Made by a program: the position numbers and the translations under genes. A DNA stretch of 64,000 bases from Dyadobacter sp. CY356 (GTDB taxonomy: Bacteria; Bacteroidota; Bacteroidia; Cytophagales; Spirosomataceae): contig NZ_JAJTSZ010000007.1 of assembly GCF_021440195.1 (NCBI RefSeq), forward strand, positions 1 to 64,000, read 5' to 3'. Positions 46,492 through 55,970 of this stretch are shown here, one piece after another. Numbering within the stretch: the first letter of the stretch is position 1; the number at the start of each line of letters is the position of its first letter. Under the pieces are notes generated by a model that made no database searches, was not told the origin of the DNA, and worked only from the letters and a program-made list of their open reading frames with translations.

Positions 46492-47436
46492 ATGAATAAC
46501 AAATTAGCTCCAGTCCTTCTTTTTGTTTTTAATCGTCCTTTACACACAAAAAAAACATTAGAAGCCTTGGCAGATAATCACCTCGCAAATGAATCAGTAC
46601 TTTATATTTTTGCCGATGGACCCAAGGTGAATATGAATAAAGAGGACGTCAATAATATAAAACGTGTCAGAGAGTTAATTAAAGCACGCCAATGGTGTAA
46701 AAAAGTACATATTATTGAAAGTGATAAAAATAAGGGCCTTGCTAATTCAATAATTGACGGAGTAACAAAAATTGTAAATGAACATGAAAGAGTAATCGTT
46801 CTGGAAGATGACCTTATTACCTCAAGAAGTTTTTTGCAATTTATGAATGAAGCGCTTAATAAATATGCCGCAGAAGATAAAGTAATGCATGTGTCAGGTT
46901 ATCAATTCCCTATTGACGTACCAGCATTAGGTAAAGCCTCTTTTATTCCAATCATAGCTTCTTGGGGATGGGGAACCTGGAAACGAGCGTGGAAACTTTT
47001 CGATCCATCCTCGGTTGGGTATGAACAGCTAAAGCAGAATAAGGATCTTACTTATAAGTTTGATCTTGGAGGTACTTATCCCTATTCTGATATGCTTATA
47101 CAACAGATGGAAGAACAGACAATAAATTCCTGGGCAATTCGGTGGAGGTGGACCGTTTTCAAGAACGAAGGTATCTCCTTGTTTCCTGATCTGAGTTTGG
47201 TCAGAAATATAGGATTTGGAAAAGACGCCACCCATACCAAGGGGAGAAATCCATTTGAAACCTTTAACTTTAAATTAGATTATTCTATAAACTCTTATCC
47301 GACTATAATCCAGGAAAATAAACAGCTGACGTTAGCATTACAAAAATTATACAGAGATGTCGATCCTGCAAACAGGAGTCTGGCAACCAAAATCTGGAGA
47401 AGGCTATTATATGAACTTAGATCATTAACACACTAG
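46492..47436 (+). CDS. GT-A glycosyltransferase with EDD motif (GT13/GnT-I-like), copy 1
   Basis: This 314-residue cytoplasmic transferase has a nucleotide-diphospho-sugar fold. The first strand is PVLLFVFNRPLHTKKTLEAL, then FADGPK at 40-45, NKGLANSI near 80, and the metal-binding EDD motif at 105-107 (VIVLEDDLITSRSFLQFMN). An acidic E-D-D in this place, in the context of a following aromatic-rich helix, resembles N-acetylglucosaminyltransferase I (GT13) more than classical GT2 DxD. Database annotation for relatives is often a generic glycosyltransferase or HlpA-like protein. It is adjacent to a paralogue (next gene). Donor and acceptor are unknown. It follows a 268-base spacer after the flippase. 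Confidence 0.8.
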   Translation: MNNKLAPVLLFVFNRPLHTKKTLEALADNHLANESVLYIFADGPKVNMNKEDVNNIKRVRELIKARQWCKKVHIIESDKNKGLANSIIDGVTKIVNEHERVIVLEDDLITSRSFLQFMNEALNKYAAEDKVMHVSGYQFPIDVPALGKASFIPIIASWGWGTWKRAWKLFDPSSVGYEQLKQNKDLTYKFDLGGTYPYSDMLIQQMEEQTINSWAIRWRWTVFKNEGISLFPDLSLVRNIGFGKDATHTKGRNPFETFNFKLDYSINSYPTIIQENKQLTLALQKLYRDVDPANRSLATKIWRRLLYELRSLTH

Positions 47437-47513
47437 CTTTGTTCTTTTTCACCATAAAGGATACAAAGAACTTTTATTCATACTTCATTAACAATATTAA
47501 ATTTAACCCTCCA

Positions 47514-48422
47514 ATGTATCAAATTAAGTCACCTGTTCTCCTTTTGGTTTTCAACAGGCCTGATACTACACAATTGGTATTTGAGCAAATAAGAAAAGGA
47601 AAGCCTGATAAATTATATATTGCTGCTGACGGTGCGCGGGATAATAAAGATGGAGAGAAGGAATTGTGCCAGCAAACCCGGGAACTTCTAAATATTGATT
47701 GGGACTGCGAGGTTAAAACTTTATTCCGTGAAAATAATCTCGGATGCAAATTAGCAGTTAGTGGTGGAATCAAATGGTTCTTTGAGAATGAAGAAGAAGG
47801 TATTGTATTGGAGGACGATTGTTTACCCAATGAAGACTTTTTTCGATTTTGCGATTCGTTATTGGAAAAGTACCGCTTTGACACCAGAATCATGCATATA
47901 GGGGGAACCAATCTGCTTAGTAAAAAATTCGGTACCGACACTTACTACTTTTCCAAGTTTACTAATGTGTGGGGTTGGGCCTCATGGAGAAGAGTATGGG
48001 TGAATTATGACGAAAATCTGGACAAACTGGATGAATTTATAAAACTGGATCTTCTGAAATATGTGTACCAAAAAGATACTGTCAGAAAGTATCTGACAAA
48101 TGCCTTCATACAGACAAGGAACAATTATATCAATACCTGGGATTACCAATACGCGTTTCTGAATTTTTGGAACAATGGGTTGTCAGTTTGTCCAAACTAC
48201 AATATGATAACTAACATCGGGTTTAATGAAAGGGGAACACACACGAATGAGGTGGATCATAAGCTTGCTAATTTACCATTAGAATCATTTGATGAAATAA
48301 CTCATCCTAAGTTTTTTGTGCCAATAATAGATGCAGATTATTCAATTTTTGAAATGGAAGAAATCAACCTTGCCATGAGGGTCAGAAAAAAGCTCAAACG
48401 CGTGGTTGCCAAATTTCTGTAA
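47514..48422 (+). CDS. GT-A glycosyltransferase with EDD motif (GT13/GnT-I-like), copy 2
   Basis: I start it at ATG 47514 (MYQIKSPVLLLVFNRP). An in-frame TTG at 47439 would add 25 residues ahead of the conserved first strand and is unlikely. The 302-residue product shares with its upstream neighbour the FNRPxxT strand, the ADGARDNKDG loop near 38-47, ENNLGC near 73 and the EDD motif at 100-102 (GIVLEDDCLPNEDFFRF). A shared central W-G-W-A-S/T-W-R/K-R motif lies near residue 145. The pair probably arose by tandem duplication and may add two different sugars. Donor and linkage cannot be predicted. Confidence 0.8.
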   Translation: MYQIKSPVLLLVFNRPDTTQLVFEQIRKGKPDKLYIAADGARDNKDGEKELCQQTRELLNIDWDCEVKTLFRENNLGCKLAVSGGIKWFFENEEEGIVLEDDCLPNEDFFRFCDSLLEKYRFDTRIMHIGGTNLLSKKFGTDTYYFSKFTNVWGWASWRRVWVNYDENLDKLDEFIKLDLLKYVYQKDTVRKYLTNAFIQTRNNYINTWDYQYAFLNFWNNGLSVCPNYNMITNIGFNERGTHTNEVDHKLANLPLESFDEITHPKFFVPIIDADYSIFEMEEINLAMRVRKKLKRVVAKFL

Positions 48423-48452
48423 ATATTAAACGGAATCTAAAAAAAATCTAGC

Positions 48453-49265
48453 ATGATGAACTGCAAAATCTGTAATAGTAGTACAGAAATATTATTCAAT
48501 ACCAAAACTAACATTCTTAATAAGTATTCCATTGACTATCATCGCTGTACTCAATGTAATTTTATACAAACGGATGAGCCATTTTGGTTGAATGAAGCAT
48601 ATGACTCTGCTATAACTTCCTTGGATATAGGTCTTGTCAGTAGAAATATTCGTATTTCAACGCTTTTGTCCTCTCTAATTGTCACTTGTTTCAATACGAA
48701 AGGTTCATTTTTGGACTATGGCGGCGGTTATGGCATGTTGGTCAGAATTATGCGTGACCGGGGATATGACTTTTACAGATTTGACAAGCATTGTGAGAAT
48801 TTATTTTCCGTTCACTTTGACATTGAAGATGCAACAACAAAAAAATTTGAACTTGTAACTGCTTTTGAAGTATTTGAACATTTATTGGACCCTGTGGCCG
48901 AGACAAGAAAAATGCTTGAATTAAGTGATTCAATATTTTTCTCCACAGAACTTGTACCTCATTATAAAATCAGCACGTCGGACGATTGGTGGTATTTTAC
49001 ACCGGAAACCGGACAGCATATTGCGTTATACTCCGAAAAATCACTTCAGAACCTTGCAAATCAACTTAATTGCAATTTTTACACAAACGGTAAAACTTTA
49101 CACCTGATAACCCGCCGTAATATTAACCCATTGCTGTTTAGCCTATGTATAAGAGGAAAAATAGCCAATATTGTCTCAAAGATGTTTACCAATAAATCTT
49201 TGTTGGATGATGACTTTAAATTTATTCGCGGAATAGCTAACCACACACAAGGAACGACATTATGA
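48453..49265 (+). CDS. Class I SAM-dependent methyltransferase with N-terminal zinc-ribbon-like motif
   Basis: In this 270-residue protein, four Cys in two pairs at the N-terminus (CKIC at 4-7 and CTQC at about 32-35) form a probable zinc ribbon. The Rossmann methyltransferase motif I follows (GSFLDYGGGYGMLVRIMRDRG), and then EVFEHLLDPV. The design recalls sugar C- or O-methyltransferases (Methyltransf_13/23-type), which commonly modify nucleotide sugars or glycan ends. Its gene overlaps the next by 4 bases (ATGA). In this locus it likely methylates a sugar of the repeat unit. C- versus O-methylation is not decided by the sequence. Confidence 0.8.
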   Translation: MMNCKICNSSTEILFNTKTNILNKYSIDYHRCTQCNFIQTDEPFWLNEAYDSAITSLDIGLVSRNIRISTLLSSLIVTCFNTKGSFLDYGGGYGMLVRIMRDRGYDFYRFDKHCENLFSVHFDIEDATTKKFELVTAFEVFEHLLDPVAETRKMLELSDSIFFSTELVPHYKISTSDDWWYFTPETGQHIALYSEKSLQNLANQLNCNFYTNGKTLHLITRRNINPLLFSLCIRGKIANIVSKMFTNKSLLDDDFKFIRGIANHTQGTTL

Positions 49266-50371
49266 GAATTCTATTTGATCACCAAATTTACCACTATCAA
49301 AATTACGGGGGAATCTCACGTTATTTTTATGAACTTTCCAAAGGCCTTCTTCGACTGGATAATGATTGTCAAAACACTATCTTTTTGTCAGAAAACGAAT
49401 TCACAACAGAAAAGTCTTTGTACAATTCAAGAAAGTTCATTCCATTTGAGTTTAGAGGAAAGGGATCTATTAAAAAATATTTAAACCAAAAAGTTTCGGA
49501 AAATATTATTAAAAAAGGAAAATACGACATTTTTCACCCTACATATTATGATACCTATTTTCTGGATGGAATACTCGGAAAGCGTCCGTTTGTTGTAACA
49601 TTTTATGACCTCATCCACGAAAAATTCTCACATAGATATCCAGATATCCTGACGGGCTTTGATCAGGTACTGGCCAACAGAAAAAAACTGCTGAAAGAAG
49701 CATCTGCAATAATTGCTATTTCAAACAGCACAAAAAGAGATATTATTGAGTACTACGGAATCGATGAGAATAGAATACATGTTACTTATCTAGCTAACTC
49801 TGTTAATGCCGCAGACTCTGAAGTTGCGTCTGCTAATAAATTGGGGGATTATATCCTGTTTGTAGGAAACAGGGGCGCATATAAAAATTTCAATACCTTT
49901 ATCGAAGCCATTCAACCATTATTGATAAAAGAAAGAAATATCAAAGTCATTTGTGCCGGCGGAGGTGCCTTTCAACAAAATGAAATCAGTTTGTTATCTT
50001 CATTGAATATCCAAAATCAGGTATCCCAGGTGCCAATTAATGATAACAGCCTCGCATCTTTATATACAAATGCTCTACTGTTTGCATTTCCCAGTTTATA
50101 TGAAGGATTTGGCATTCCTGTTCTGGAAGCATTTAGTAATGGTTGTCCGACAATCTTAAGTAAAGTAAGTTCGTTGCCTGAAATAGGTGAAGATGCTGCT
50201 CTTTATTTTGATCCGGAAAATAAGGAAAATATATTGGAACAAGTAGAAAAGTTTATTTACAGCCCCGGATTGCGGGAAGAATACAAAATCAAAGGTTTAG
50301 AACAGGCCAAGAAATTTTCCTGGGATCTGATGTCTGCCCAAACACTTGATATCTATAAATCTATATTATGA
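49262..50371 (+). CDS. Glycosyltransferase family 4 (GT-B)
   Basis: This 369-residue GT-B enzyme has N-terminal YHYQNYGGISRYFYEL, the GGxxR-type acceptor loop of GT4. The donor domain starts near residue 195 (YILFVGNRGAYKNFNTFIEA). The retaining-enzyme E-x7-E signature is present near 280 (SLYEGFGIPVLEAFSNGCP). This form resembles GT4 mannosyl- or rhamnosyltransferases of O-antigen loci. It is translated with 4-base overlaps on both sides (methyltransferase before, dehydratase after). Donor unknown; retaining stereochemistry is expected from the family. Confidence 0.88.
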   Translation: MRILFDHQIYHYQNYGGISRYFYELSKGLLRLDNDCQNTIFLSENEFTTEKSLYNSRKFIPFEFRGKGSIKKYLNQKVSENIIKKGKYDIFHPTYYDTYFLDGILGKRPFVVTFYDLIHEKFSHRYPDILTGFDQVLANRKKLLKEASAIIAISNSTKRDIIEYYGIDENRIHVTYLANSVNAADSEVASANKLGDYILFVGNRGAYKNFNTFIEAIQPLLIKERNIKVICAGGGAFQQNEISLLSSLNIQNQVSQVPINDNSLASLYTNALLFAFPSLYEGFGIPVLEAFSNGCPTILSKVSSLPEIGEDAALYFDPENKENILEQVEKFIYSPGLREEYKIKGLEQAKKFSWDLMSAQTLDIYKSIL

Positions 50372-51327
50372 AAGTTGCGGTAATCACGGGAATATCTGGT
50401 CAGGATGGTGCTTATTTAGCTAAGCTTCTGTTGTCGAAAGGGTATAAAGTAGTAGGCATTGTAAGGAATCTTAATCAAAAATTTCACGGGCTGGAATATT
50501 TGGGAATTTTTCAGGATGTAACGCTGGAATTATGCGATCTATGGGAACAAGCGTCCATTTTAAGATTACTTGGCAAATATAATCCTGACGAAATTTATAA
50601 CCTGGCGGCTCAAAGCTCCGTTGGTCTTTCGTTTGAATATCCTATCGAAACCATAAAATTCAACTTTGTATCGGTTTTAAATTTTCTTGAGGCGATCAGA
50701 CTTCATAATTCAAAAACCAAGTTTTACCAGGCTTCAAGCAGTGAAATGTACGGAATTGTACATAAATTACCTATACAGGTAAATTCTCCCATGCACCCAT
50801 TAAGTCCGTATGCAATAAGCAAGGCCTCAGCGTTCTGGACTGTAATAAATTACCGGGAGGCATATGGACTTCATTGTTGCAGTGGTGTATTATTTAACCA
50901 TGAATCATATCTGCGATCCGGCAACTTTTTTGTTAAGAAGGTGATCGGGGAAGCAATAAAAATGACGTCAGATGACACCGCAATATTGAAACTTGGAAAT
51001 TTAAAAGTCAAGAGAGATTTCGGGTATTCTCCTAAGTATGTGGAAGCCATGTGGCTTATGTTGCAGAAAGATAAGGCAGACGATTATATCATATGCTCTG
51101 GGAAAAGTATTACGCTGGAGGAAATTGTCGTTTACATTTTCGACAAGTTAAATCTGGACATGGGGAGAGTTATCATTGATAAAACACTGTTGAGACCCAC
51201 GGATATCGAAGATATTTATGGTGACAACACACGTGCCATTCAGGATTTGGGATGGGATTATGATCTGACGTTTTACCAGGTTCTGGATATGCTCATAGAA
51301 GAAGAGTTAGGAAATTATAAAAATTAA
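50368..51327 (+). CDS. GDP-mannose 4,6-dehydratase-type SDR
   Basis: This 319-residue extended SDR has nucleotide motif TGISGQDGAYLAKLL (residues 7-21), close to the TGITGQDGSYL of GDP-mannose 4,6-dehydratases. The catalytic set S124, E126, Y148 and K152 corresponds to E. coli Gmd T132, E134, Y156 and K160. The FNHESYLRSGNFFVKK segment matches the Gmd FNHES motif. It is about 30-50 residues shorter than most Gmd proteins. It should form GDP-4-keto-6-deoxymannose, the precursor of GDP-D-rhamnose, GDP-L-fucose or GDP-perosamine. No reductase (Rmd) or fucose synthase (WcaG) gene is in the window, so the end product is open. Confidence 0.85.
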   Translation: MKVAVITGISGQDGAYLAKLLLSKGYKVVGIVRNLNQKFHGLEYLGIFQDVTLELCDLWEQASILRLLGKYNPDEIYNLAAQSSVGLSFEYPIETIKFNFVSVLNFLEAIRLHNSKTKFYQASSSEMYGIVHKLPIQVNSPMHPLSPYAISKASAFWTVINYREAYGLHCCSGVLFNHESYLRSGNFFVKKVIGEAIKMTSDDTAILKLGNLKVKRDFGYSPKYVEAMWLMLQKDKADDYIICSGKSITLEEIVVYIFDKLNLDMGRVIIDKTLLRPTDIEDIYGDNTRAIQDLGWDYDLTFYQVLDMLIEEELGNYKN

Positions 51328-51328
51328 A

Positions 51329-52063
51329 ATGTCTGATACATCAACACCACTAGTATCCATTGTGACAGTCGTTTACAACGCCATAGCCACTTTGGATAAT
51401 ACCTTAAAAAGCGTAATAAATCAGTCATACCCCAATATTGAGTATATTATTATTGATGGCGGCTCTACGGACGGAACCCTGGATTTGCTGGATAAATACA
51501 AAGAATTCATTGCCCGCGTTGTCAGCGAATCAGATAATGGCATTTTTGATGCCATGAACAAGGGACAAAAATTTGCCCAAGGTGATTGGCTCATATTTTT
51601 AGGTGCAGATGATCTGCTTTTAAGCCCTACCATTATTGAAGAAGTAGTCCCGTATTTTAAAAACCGGGACGAAATTTACTATGGAAACGCTTACATAAAA
51701 ACATCGAACCGCCTATACAACGGAAAGCTAAACAAATGGTCTATGACCCTGGGGAGTGTTTCGCATCAGGCTATCTTTTATCCAAAATCGGTATATAAGA
51801 ACAAAGATTATGACCAGTCTTTCAAAATTTTCGCCGACCATATTTACAATATAGAGCTTTTTAAAAGCCATACCTCAAAATTTGTGTATATTCCCAAGCT
51901 GATCTCGATCTTTGATGGTCACGGCGTAAGTTCTTATGCAAAAGATGAGAAGTACGATGAAAATCTTGTAAAAATAATTACACAGCACTTCGGAGTGCTT
52001 GTGGGCCTTTATGTCTGGATCAGAAGAAAAATTTACAGTTTACAGAGGGACTATAAAAAATGA
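51329..52063 (+). CDS. Glycosyltransferase family 2
   Basis: This 244-residue GT-A enzyme has the GT2 core SIVTVVYNAIATLDNTLKSV, then IIIDGGSTDGTLDLL. A GADD motif at residues 91-94 acts as the metal-binding DxD, and the acceptor region carries SVSHQAIFYPKSVY. It resembles the WcaA/PslC-type transferases of exopolysaccharide loci. No membrane helices are seen, so it acts on the cytoplasmic face. It starts 1 base after the dehydratase stop and overlaps the polymerase gene by 4 bases. Donor unknown. Confidence 0.9.
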   Translation: MSDTSTPLVSIVTVVYNAIATLDNTLKSVINQSYPNIEYIIIDGGSTDGTLDLLDKYKEFIARVVSESDNGIFDAMNKGQKFAQGDWLIFLGADDLLLSPTIIEEVVPYFKNRDEIYYGNAYIKTSNRLYNGKLNKWSMTLGSVSHQAIFYPKSVYKNKDYDQSFKIFADHIYNIELFKSHTSKFVYIPKLISIFDGHGVSSYAKDEKYDENLVKIITQHFGVLVGLYVWIRRKIYSLQRDYKK

Positions 52064-53373
52064 ATCACGCACAACTGGCTGTTACTGTATTGGATAATTT
52101 AAATTTTTATCTGATCCTGTATCTTGCTTTACTTTTGGGTTACCTGGTTCTCTATCGAAAAATTTACTGGGGCATTTTCGATCCAATGATCTGGACGGTT
52201 ACCAGTATGGCGGGTGGGGCATTCTGTGTTTGCTTTTTATATTTCCAGGATCAATTGGCGCCTCTTTACAAATGGTCCTTTTTGACAACGGAAATAGCAC
52301 TATTCCTTGGTTTATACCTTTCCAGATATATCCCTGTTATTAAATTTGGAGCGATATTCCAATCGGAGCCGTTAGAATATCATGAAAATGAAATTACAGA
52401 ATTTGATATTTTCACCTGGATTATCGGCATAGCCTATATTCTATGCGAAATCGTCAGCATCATGACAATCGGGATTGTGTTATTCGAGGAGGATGTAACC
52501 CATTTGTCCGCCTTTGAAAATCACGGCATTCTCATGGCATTCATTACATCATTTAGGTTGTTATGCCCATTGGTGCTTTTCTACAAAATACTAGTCAGGA
52601 AGCAAAAATACAATTATTTCGACATAGTCTGCTGGTTTTTTGTCGCCATTGGAATATTGACCACAGGATCCAAAGGTGCCATACTTGTCTTTGTATTCCA
52701 ATATTTCATGATTCAATTGCCGCTGATTTACCAGGGGAAGGCAAAACCTATAAAAATTTCCTGGCCATTAATTCTGGGCCTGGCGTCATTTCCGGTTCTA
52801 GTTGTTTCCATCACCCGTGGAGGAGATGCTGTGGATGCGGTAACAGGTGTTTTCATCCGGCTCCTTGCCAGTGGCGACGTTTTTCTCCTCGGCTACAATG
52901 ACGCCGTCATGAACTCAATTAAGGAAAAGTCATTTTTGAAGTACTTGTTCTACCCCGGATGGGGAACGATCCTCAAAAATCTTGGCTTTAATATTTCCCC
53001 GCCTGATGTGATTGGAACTGATATCCAAAATTTCCACTATGGTAAAACAGACGGCGGGCCTAATAGCCGATATAATTATGTGGCACTTCATTTCCTAGGT
53101 TTTTGGGGAGCCATTATTTATTCTGGTTTTATTGGAACTGCCATTGGTGTAGTGAGAAATACTTTCCGAAATCTGGATGTTTCCCGAATTAATTACTTCG
53201 GCTATCTCTTCCTAACCCTCATTGCTTACTTATCCAACTTGTTAATTGATGACAGTATTGTATTTGCAAATTATATTTTCTGGCGCCTCTTCTTTCTGGT
53301 TATTTGCTATATACTTACGAAAACTGTCTTTTTAATTATAAGATATAGAGTTGCAACCGTGTCATCCACTTAA
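52060..53373 (+). CDS. Wzy-like O-antigen/oligosaccharide polymerase
   Basis: This 437-residue integral membrane protein has roughly 10-11 hydrophobic helices. A large hydrophilic loop follows the TGSKGAILVFVFQYFMIQLP helix, with a second around residues 260-340 (RGGDAVDAVTGVFIR, FHYGKTDGGPNSRYNYVALH). Sequence motifs in Wzy proteins are weak. The call rests on topology, on the TGSKGA and conserved Arg-rich periplasmic loop style of Bacteroidota polymerases, and on its place among flippase and transferases. It would join repeat units at the periplasmic face. The alternative is another polytopic polysaccharide enzyme. Confidence 0.75.
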   Translation: MNHAQLAVTVLDNLNFYLILYLALLLGYLVLYRKIYWGIFDPMIWTVTSMAGGAFCVCFLYFQDQLAPLYKWSFLTTEIALFLGLYLSRYIPVIKFGAIFQSEPLEYHENEITEFDIFTWIIGIAYILCEIVSIMTIGIVLFEEDVTHLSAFENHGILMAFITSFRLLCPLVLFYKILVRKQKYNYFDIVCWFFVAIGILTTGSKGAILVFVFQYFMIQLPLIYQGKAKPIKISWPLILGLASFPVLVVSITRGGDAVDAVTGVFIRLLASGDVFLLGYNDAVMNSIKEKSFLKYLFYPGWGTILKNLGFNISPPDVIGTDIQNFHYGKTDGGPNSRYNYVALHFLGFWGAIIYSGFIGTAIGVVRNTFRNLDVSRINYFGYLFLTLIAYLSNLLIDDSIVFANYIFWRLFFLVICYILTKTVFLIIRYRVATVSST

Positions 53374-53438
53374 CCATACGATGATATAAATCTTTTCAGT
53401 TAATCAATTACACACACCATACATTACAAATAGACGCA

Positions 53439-55928
53439 ATGACCAAGAATAGCATTTCTATTTTACTGATTATATTTATCTTGTTGACTACTATATCACA
53501 AGCACAAGATAGCACACCTAAAATAACTACTACCTCTTCGAGCATTTATTCTCAATCACCACAGACCTCCATATATCCGGCATTTGTTGATAATATGCCC
53601 TATGAATCCTGGACCCAGACAGGCAAAAAACCGTTTTATCAGTTGGTTGCCTCTGGTGGACAAAATCCTTACAACTGGACCCTCGATAAAGGTTCTTTGC
53701 CTGATGGAATACTATTGACAAAGGATGGAAAACTTCAAGGGACGCCGATTAAAGAAGGTACTTTTATATTTACAGTTAAAGTAATTGATTCACAAGGCAG
53801 AACGGCTCAAAAACAATTAGACTTTATTGCTGAATCTTATCGCGCCAAATGGTTCGCTGATGCCAGATTTGGAGTCTGGTATCCGTTTGGTCCCTCTCTG
53901 GAACCTGCCCTATCTTCTAAAGAAGATATTATAACATATGAAAACAGAATAAAAAACTTTGACGCCGATAAGGCAGTAAGTTCGGTCATTGCCCTGGGTG
54001 GAAAAATATTAAACTGCTCGGTAAAAGGTGGTGATGGAATAAGGATGTGGCCATCAACTACACCAAGTCGTTATGAGTTAAAAACATCCCGAAATATTGT
54101 TCAGGAATTGATCACGGCTTGCCATAAAAGGGGAATTAAGTTTGTAGGTTATTTTGCTCCCGATCATAGCTGGAACAAAAAGGTTATTGACACCGCACCA
54201 GACGGCACGCTGGGAACCTTAAACAAAGGATTGATTCTCGAATTGGTTAAGATGGGTATTGACGGCTTTTGGGTAGATATGGGTGGAACTCCCGAAATAT
54301 ACAAATATGTTGACCCAAAATGGTTTCCATGGGATGAGATTTTACCTGCGGTACGCACGGAAAATCCCCATGTAATTTTTGCCAATAACCCTGGTTGGGG
54401 AAATGGAGGAATTGCCCTGAGGTGGCCAGATACCGATATCCTTGTGTACGAAGGTTTACCAGGCACAAAAGAAAATGCTCTCCTGGTGGCTAAGCCGGTT
54501 ATCGCAAAAAAAAAGATGGCCATTGAAGTCGATAATTTGTTAGATACAACCTGGGCATGGATACCAGATAGACAATTCAGGAAGCCAAAGTCCGCAGAAA
54601 TGATCATTAAGAATATAAAAGCAAACTGGGCTATGGGTGCCACCTACATGCTGGATATTCCAATATCGCCTGACGGCCAGGTGTCGAACCCTGATTATGC
54701 ACCAGTTTTGGCAAAAATTGGTCAGTTTGTTAAAGAGAATCAAAACATAAGTACGGCTCCCATATCATCACTGAACTCCAATATCTTGTACGACGGTCCC
54801 CAGCGAATTCAGCTCAGTGCCAATAATAACGCCAGAATATTTTACACTACGGACGGTAGCAATCCTACAACGAAGAGCAAAGCTTATTCCCAACCATTTT
54901 TGATCTATGGTAAAACCCGGATCAAGGCAATATCTATAGAAAACGGAAAAGTGATCAGCAAAATTTTTGATGAAAATTATAACTTTCGTCCCAAATTACT
55001 CAAATTGGCCAGGACAGAAATTCGATTGCCATTGAAAAATATTTCAGGTGCAAAAGAAATAATTGATGTAAAAAACTATTATCGTGGAATGAAGGTCATT
55101 ATTGGACCAGACCCGGTAATCATTGATCAGATAGGTCGCCAATTTGTGCAAGGAAATAAAAATATACACAATATCGTAATCAAGCGTTTTGTTGACGATT
55201 ATCCTGTTTTTTTCGCTGACCTGCATTCTGATACTTCGAAAGTACAGTCCGATGGATTTCAATACCTCAACATAACTAACGTTGTACTGGAACCGGGACA
55301 ATCCTATATCATTCTTTCCAAGGAAGATAACTCCGACAAGTTTGTTTCAAATCGTTTTAAAACGAAAATAGAAACATCTCCGGCCGTCAGAATTGTCGGG
55401 GATGCAATGCTTACTCCTTCCGGAGATCGTGACCCCATAGTTCGCGATTCAATTGGCTCTGTTTTAAGTTTAAAGTTTCATTTAGGAAAAAACGCTACCC
55501 CAAAAAATTACGCGCTTGGAGCATTCGCAGAATTGCTTGACAACGACGACCAGTACACCGTAACTCCATTTATGGGGATTTACGACCCTGAAAACGCAGT
55601 AGACGGCAAAATCGCAACCAAAGCACAAGCGGGAGGAAAATATGCATGGACACTTAAATTGGATATGGGAGAAACCGTTGAAGGCCTGAAGCAGGCCAGC
55701 GTCGACTTTGCTCCGGCTGCTTTCGCTACCGACTTTCAATTATTTTCTTCAACCGACAACATTACCTGGAAAATACTGACGCACAAAGAGAATAACGCCG
55801 ACCTTCAAGTAGATTTAAAGTTTAGTCCTATATCTGCCCGCTATTTCAAACTGCGTGCTCTTAAACCTGACGGTCCAGGGCAAAAAGGAGGAGGAATGGG
55901 CGTATCGGAATTTAAAGTGTTTCGATAG
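53439..55928 (+). CDS. Secreted GH29-like glycosidase (alpha-L-fucosidase-like), multidomain
   Basis: This 829-residue exported enzyme has a signal ending ISQAQ (residue 23). A putative-Ig (He_PIG-like) domain lies at 60-130 (LPDGILLTKDGKLQGTP). The TIM-barrel catalytic domain at about 135-440 resembles GH29 alpha-L-fucosidases, with ARFGVWYPFG replacing the usual KFGxFxHWG. The predicted nucleophile is D280 in GIDGFWVDMGG, equivalent to the fucosidase WFDG. A chitobiase C-terminal-like domain lies near 445-505 (IFYTTDGSNPTTKSKAYSQP) and an F5/8 type C-like carbohydrate-binding domain at about 690-829. The enzyme is placed inside the polysaccharide gene cluster, 65 bases after the polymerase. 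Substrate is inferred only. Confidence 0.75.
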   Translation: MTKNSISILLIIFILLTTISQAQDSTPKITTTSSSIYSQSPQTSIYPAFVDNMPYESWTQTGKKPFYQLVASGGQNPYNWTLDKGSLPDGILLTKDGKLQGTPIKEGTFIFTVKVIDSQGRTAQKQLDFIAESYRAKWFADARFGVWYPFGPSLEPALSSKEDIITYENRIKNFDADKAVSSVIALGGKILNCSVKGGDGIRMWPSTTPSRYELKTSRNIVQELITACHKRGIKFVGYFAPDHSWNKKVIDTAPDGTLGTLNKGLILELVKMGIDGFWVDMGGTPEIYKYVDPKWFPWDEILPAVRTENPHVIFANNPGWGNGGIALRWPDTDILVYEGLPGTKENALLVAKPVIAKKKMAIEVDNLLDTTWAWIPDRQFRKPKSAEMIIKNIKANWAMGATYMLDIPISPDGQVSNPDYAPVLAKIGQFVKENQNISTAPISSLNSNILYDGPQRIQLSANNNARIFYTTDGSNPTTKSKAYSQPFLIYGKTRIKAISIENGKVISKIFDENYNFRPKLLKLARTEIRLPLKNISGAKEIIDVKNYYRGMKVIIGPDPVIIDQIGRQFVQGNKNIHNIVIKRFVDDYPVFFADLHSDTSKVQSDGFQYLNITNVVLEPGQSYIILSKEDNSDKFVSNRFKTKIETSPAVRIVGDAMLTPSGDRDPIVRDSIGSVLSLKFHLGKNATPKNYALGAFAELLDNDDQYTVTPFMGIYDPENAVDGKIATKAQAGGKYAWTLKLDMGETVEGLKQASVDFAPAAFATDFQLFSSTDNITWKILTHKENNADLQVDLKFSPISARYFKLRALKPDGPGQKGGGMGVSEFKVFR

Positions 55929-55970
55929 CAGTATTATTCCTAAACATCAATCAGATTGATAAAATTGATT

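Noticed and set aside
54164-54643. 159-codon open frame antisense to the GH29-like gene
   Set aside because: It lies wholly within a conserved catalytic domain on the other strand and shows no protein-like motif.
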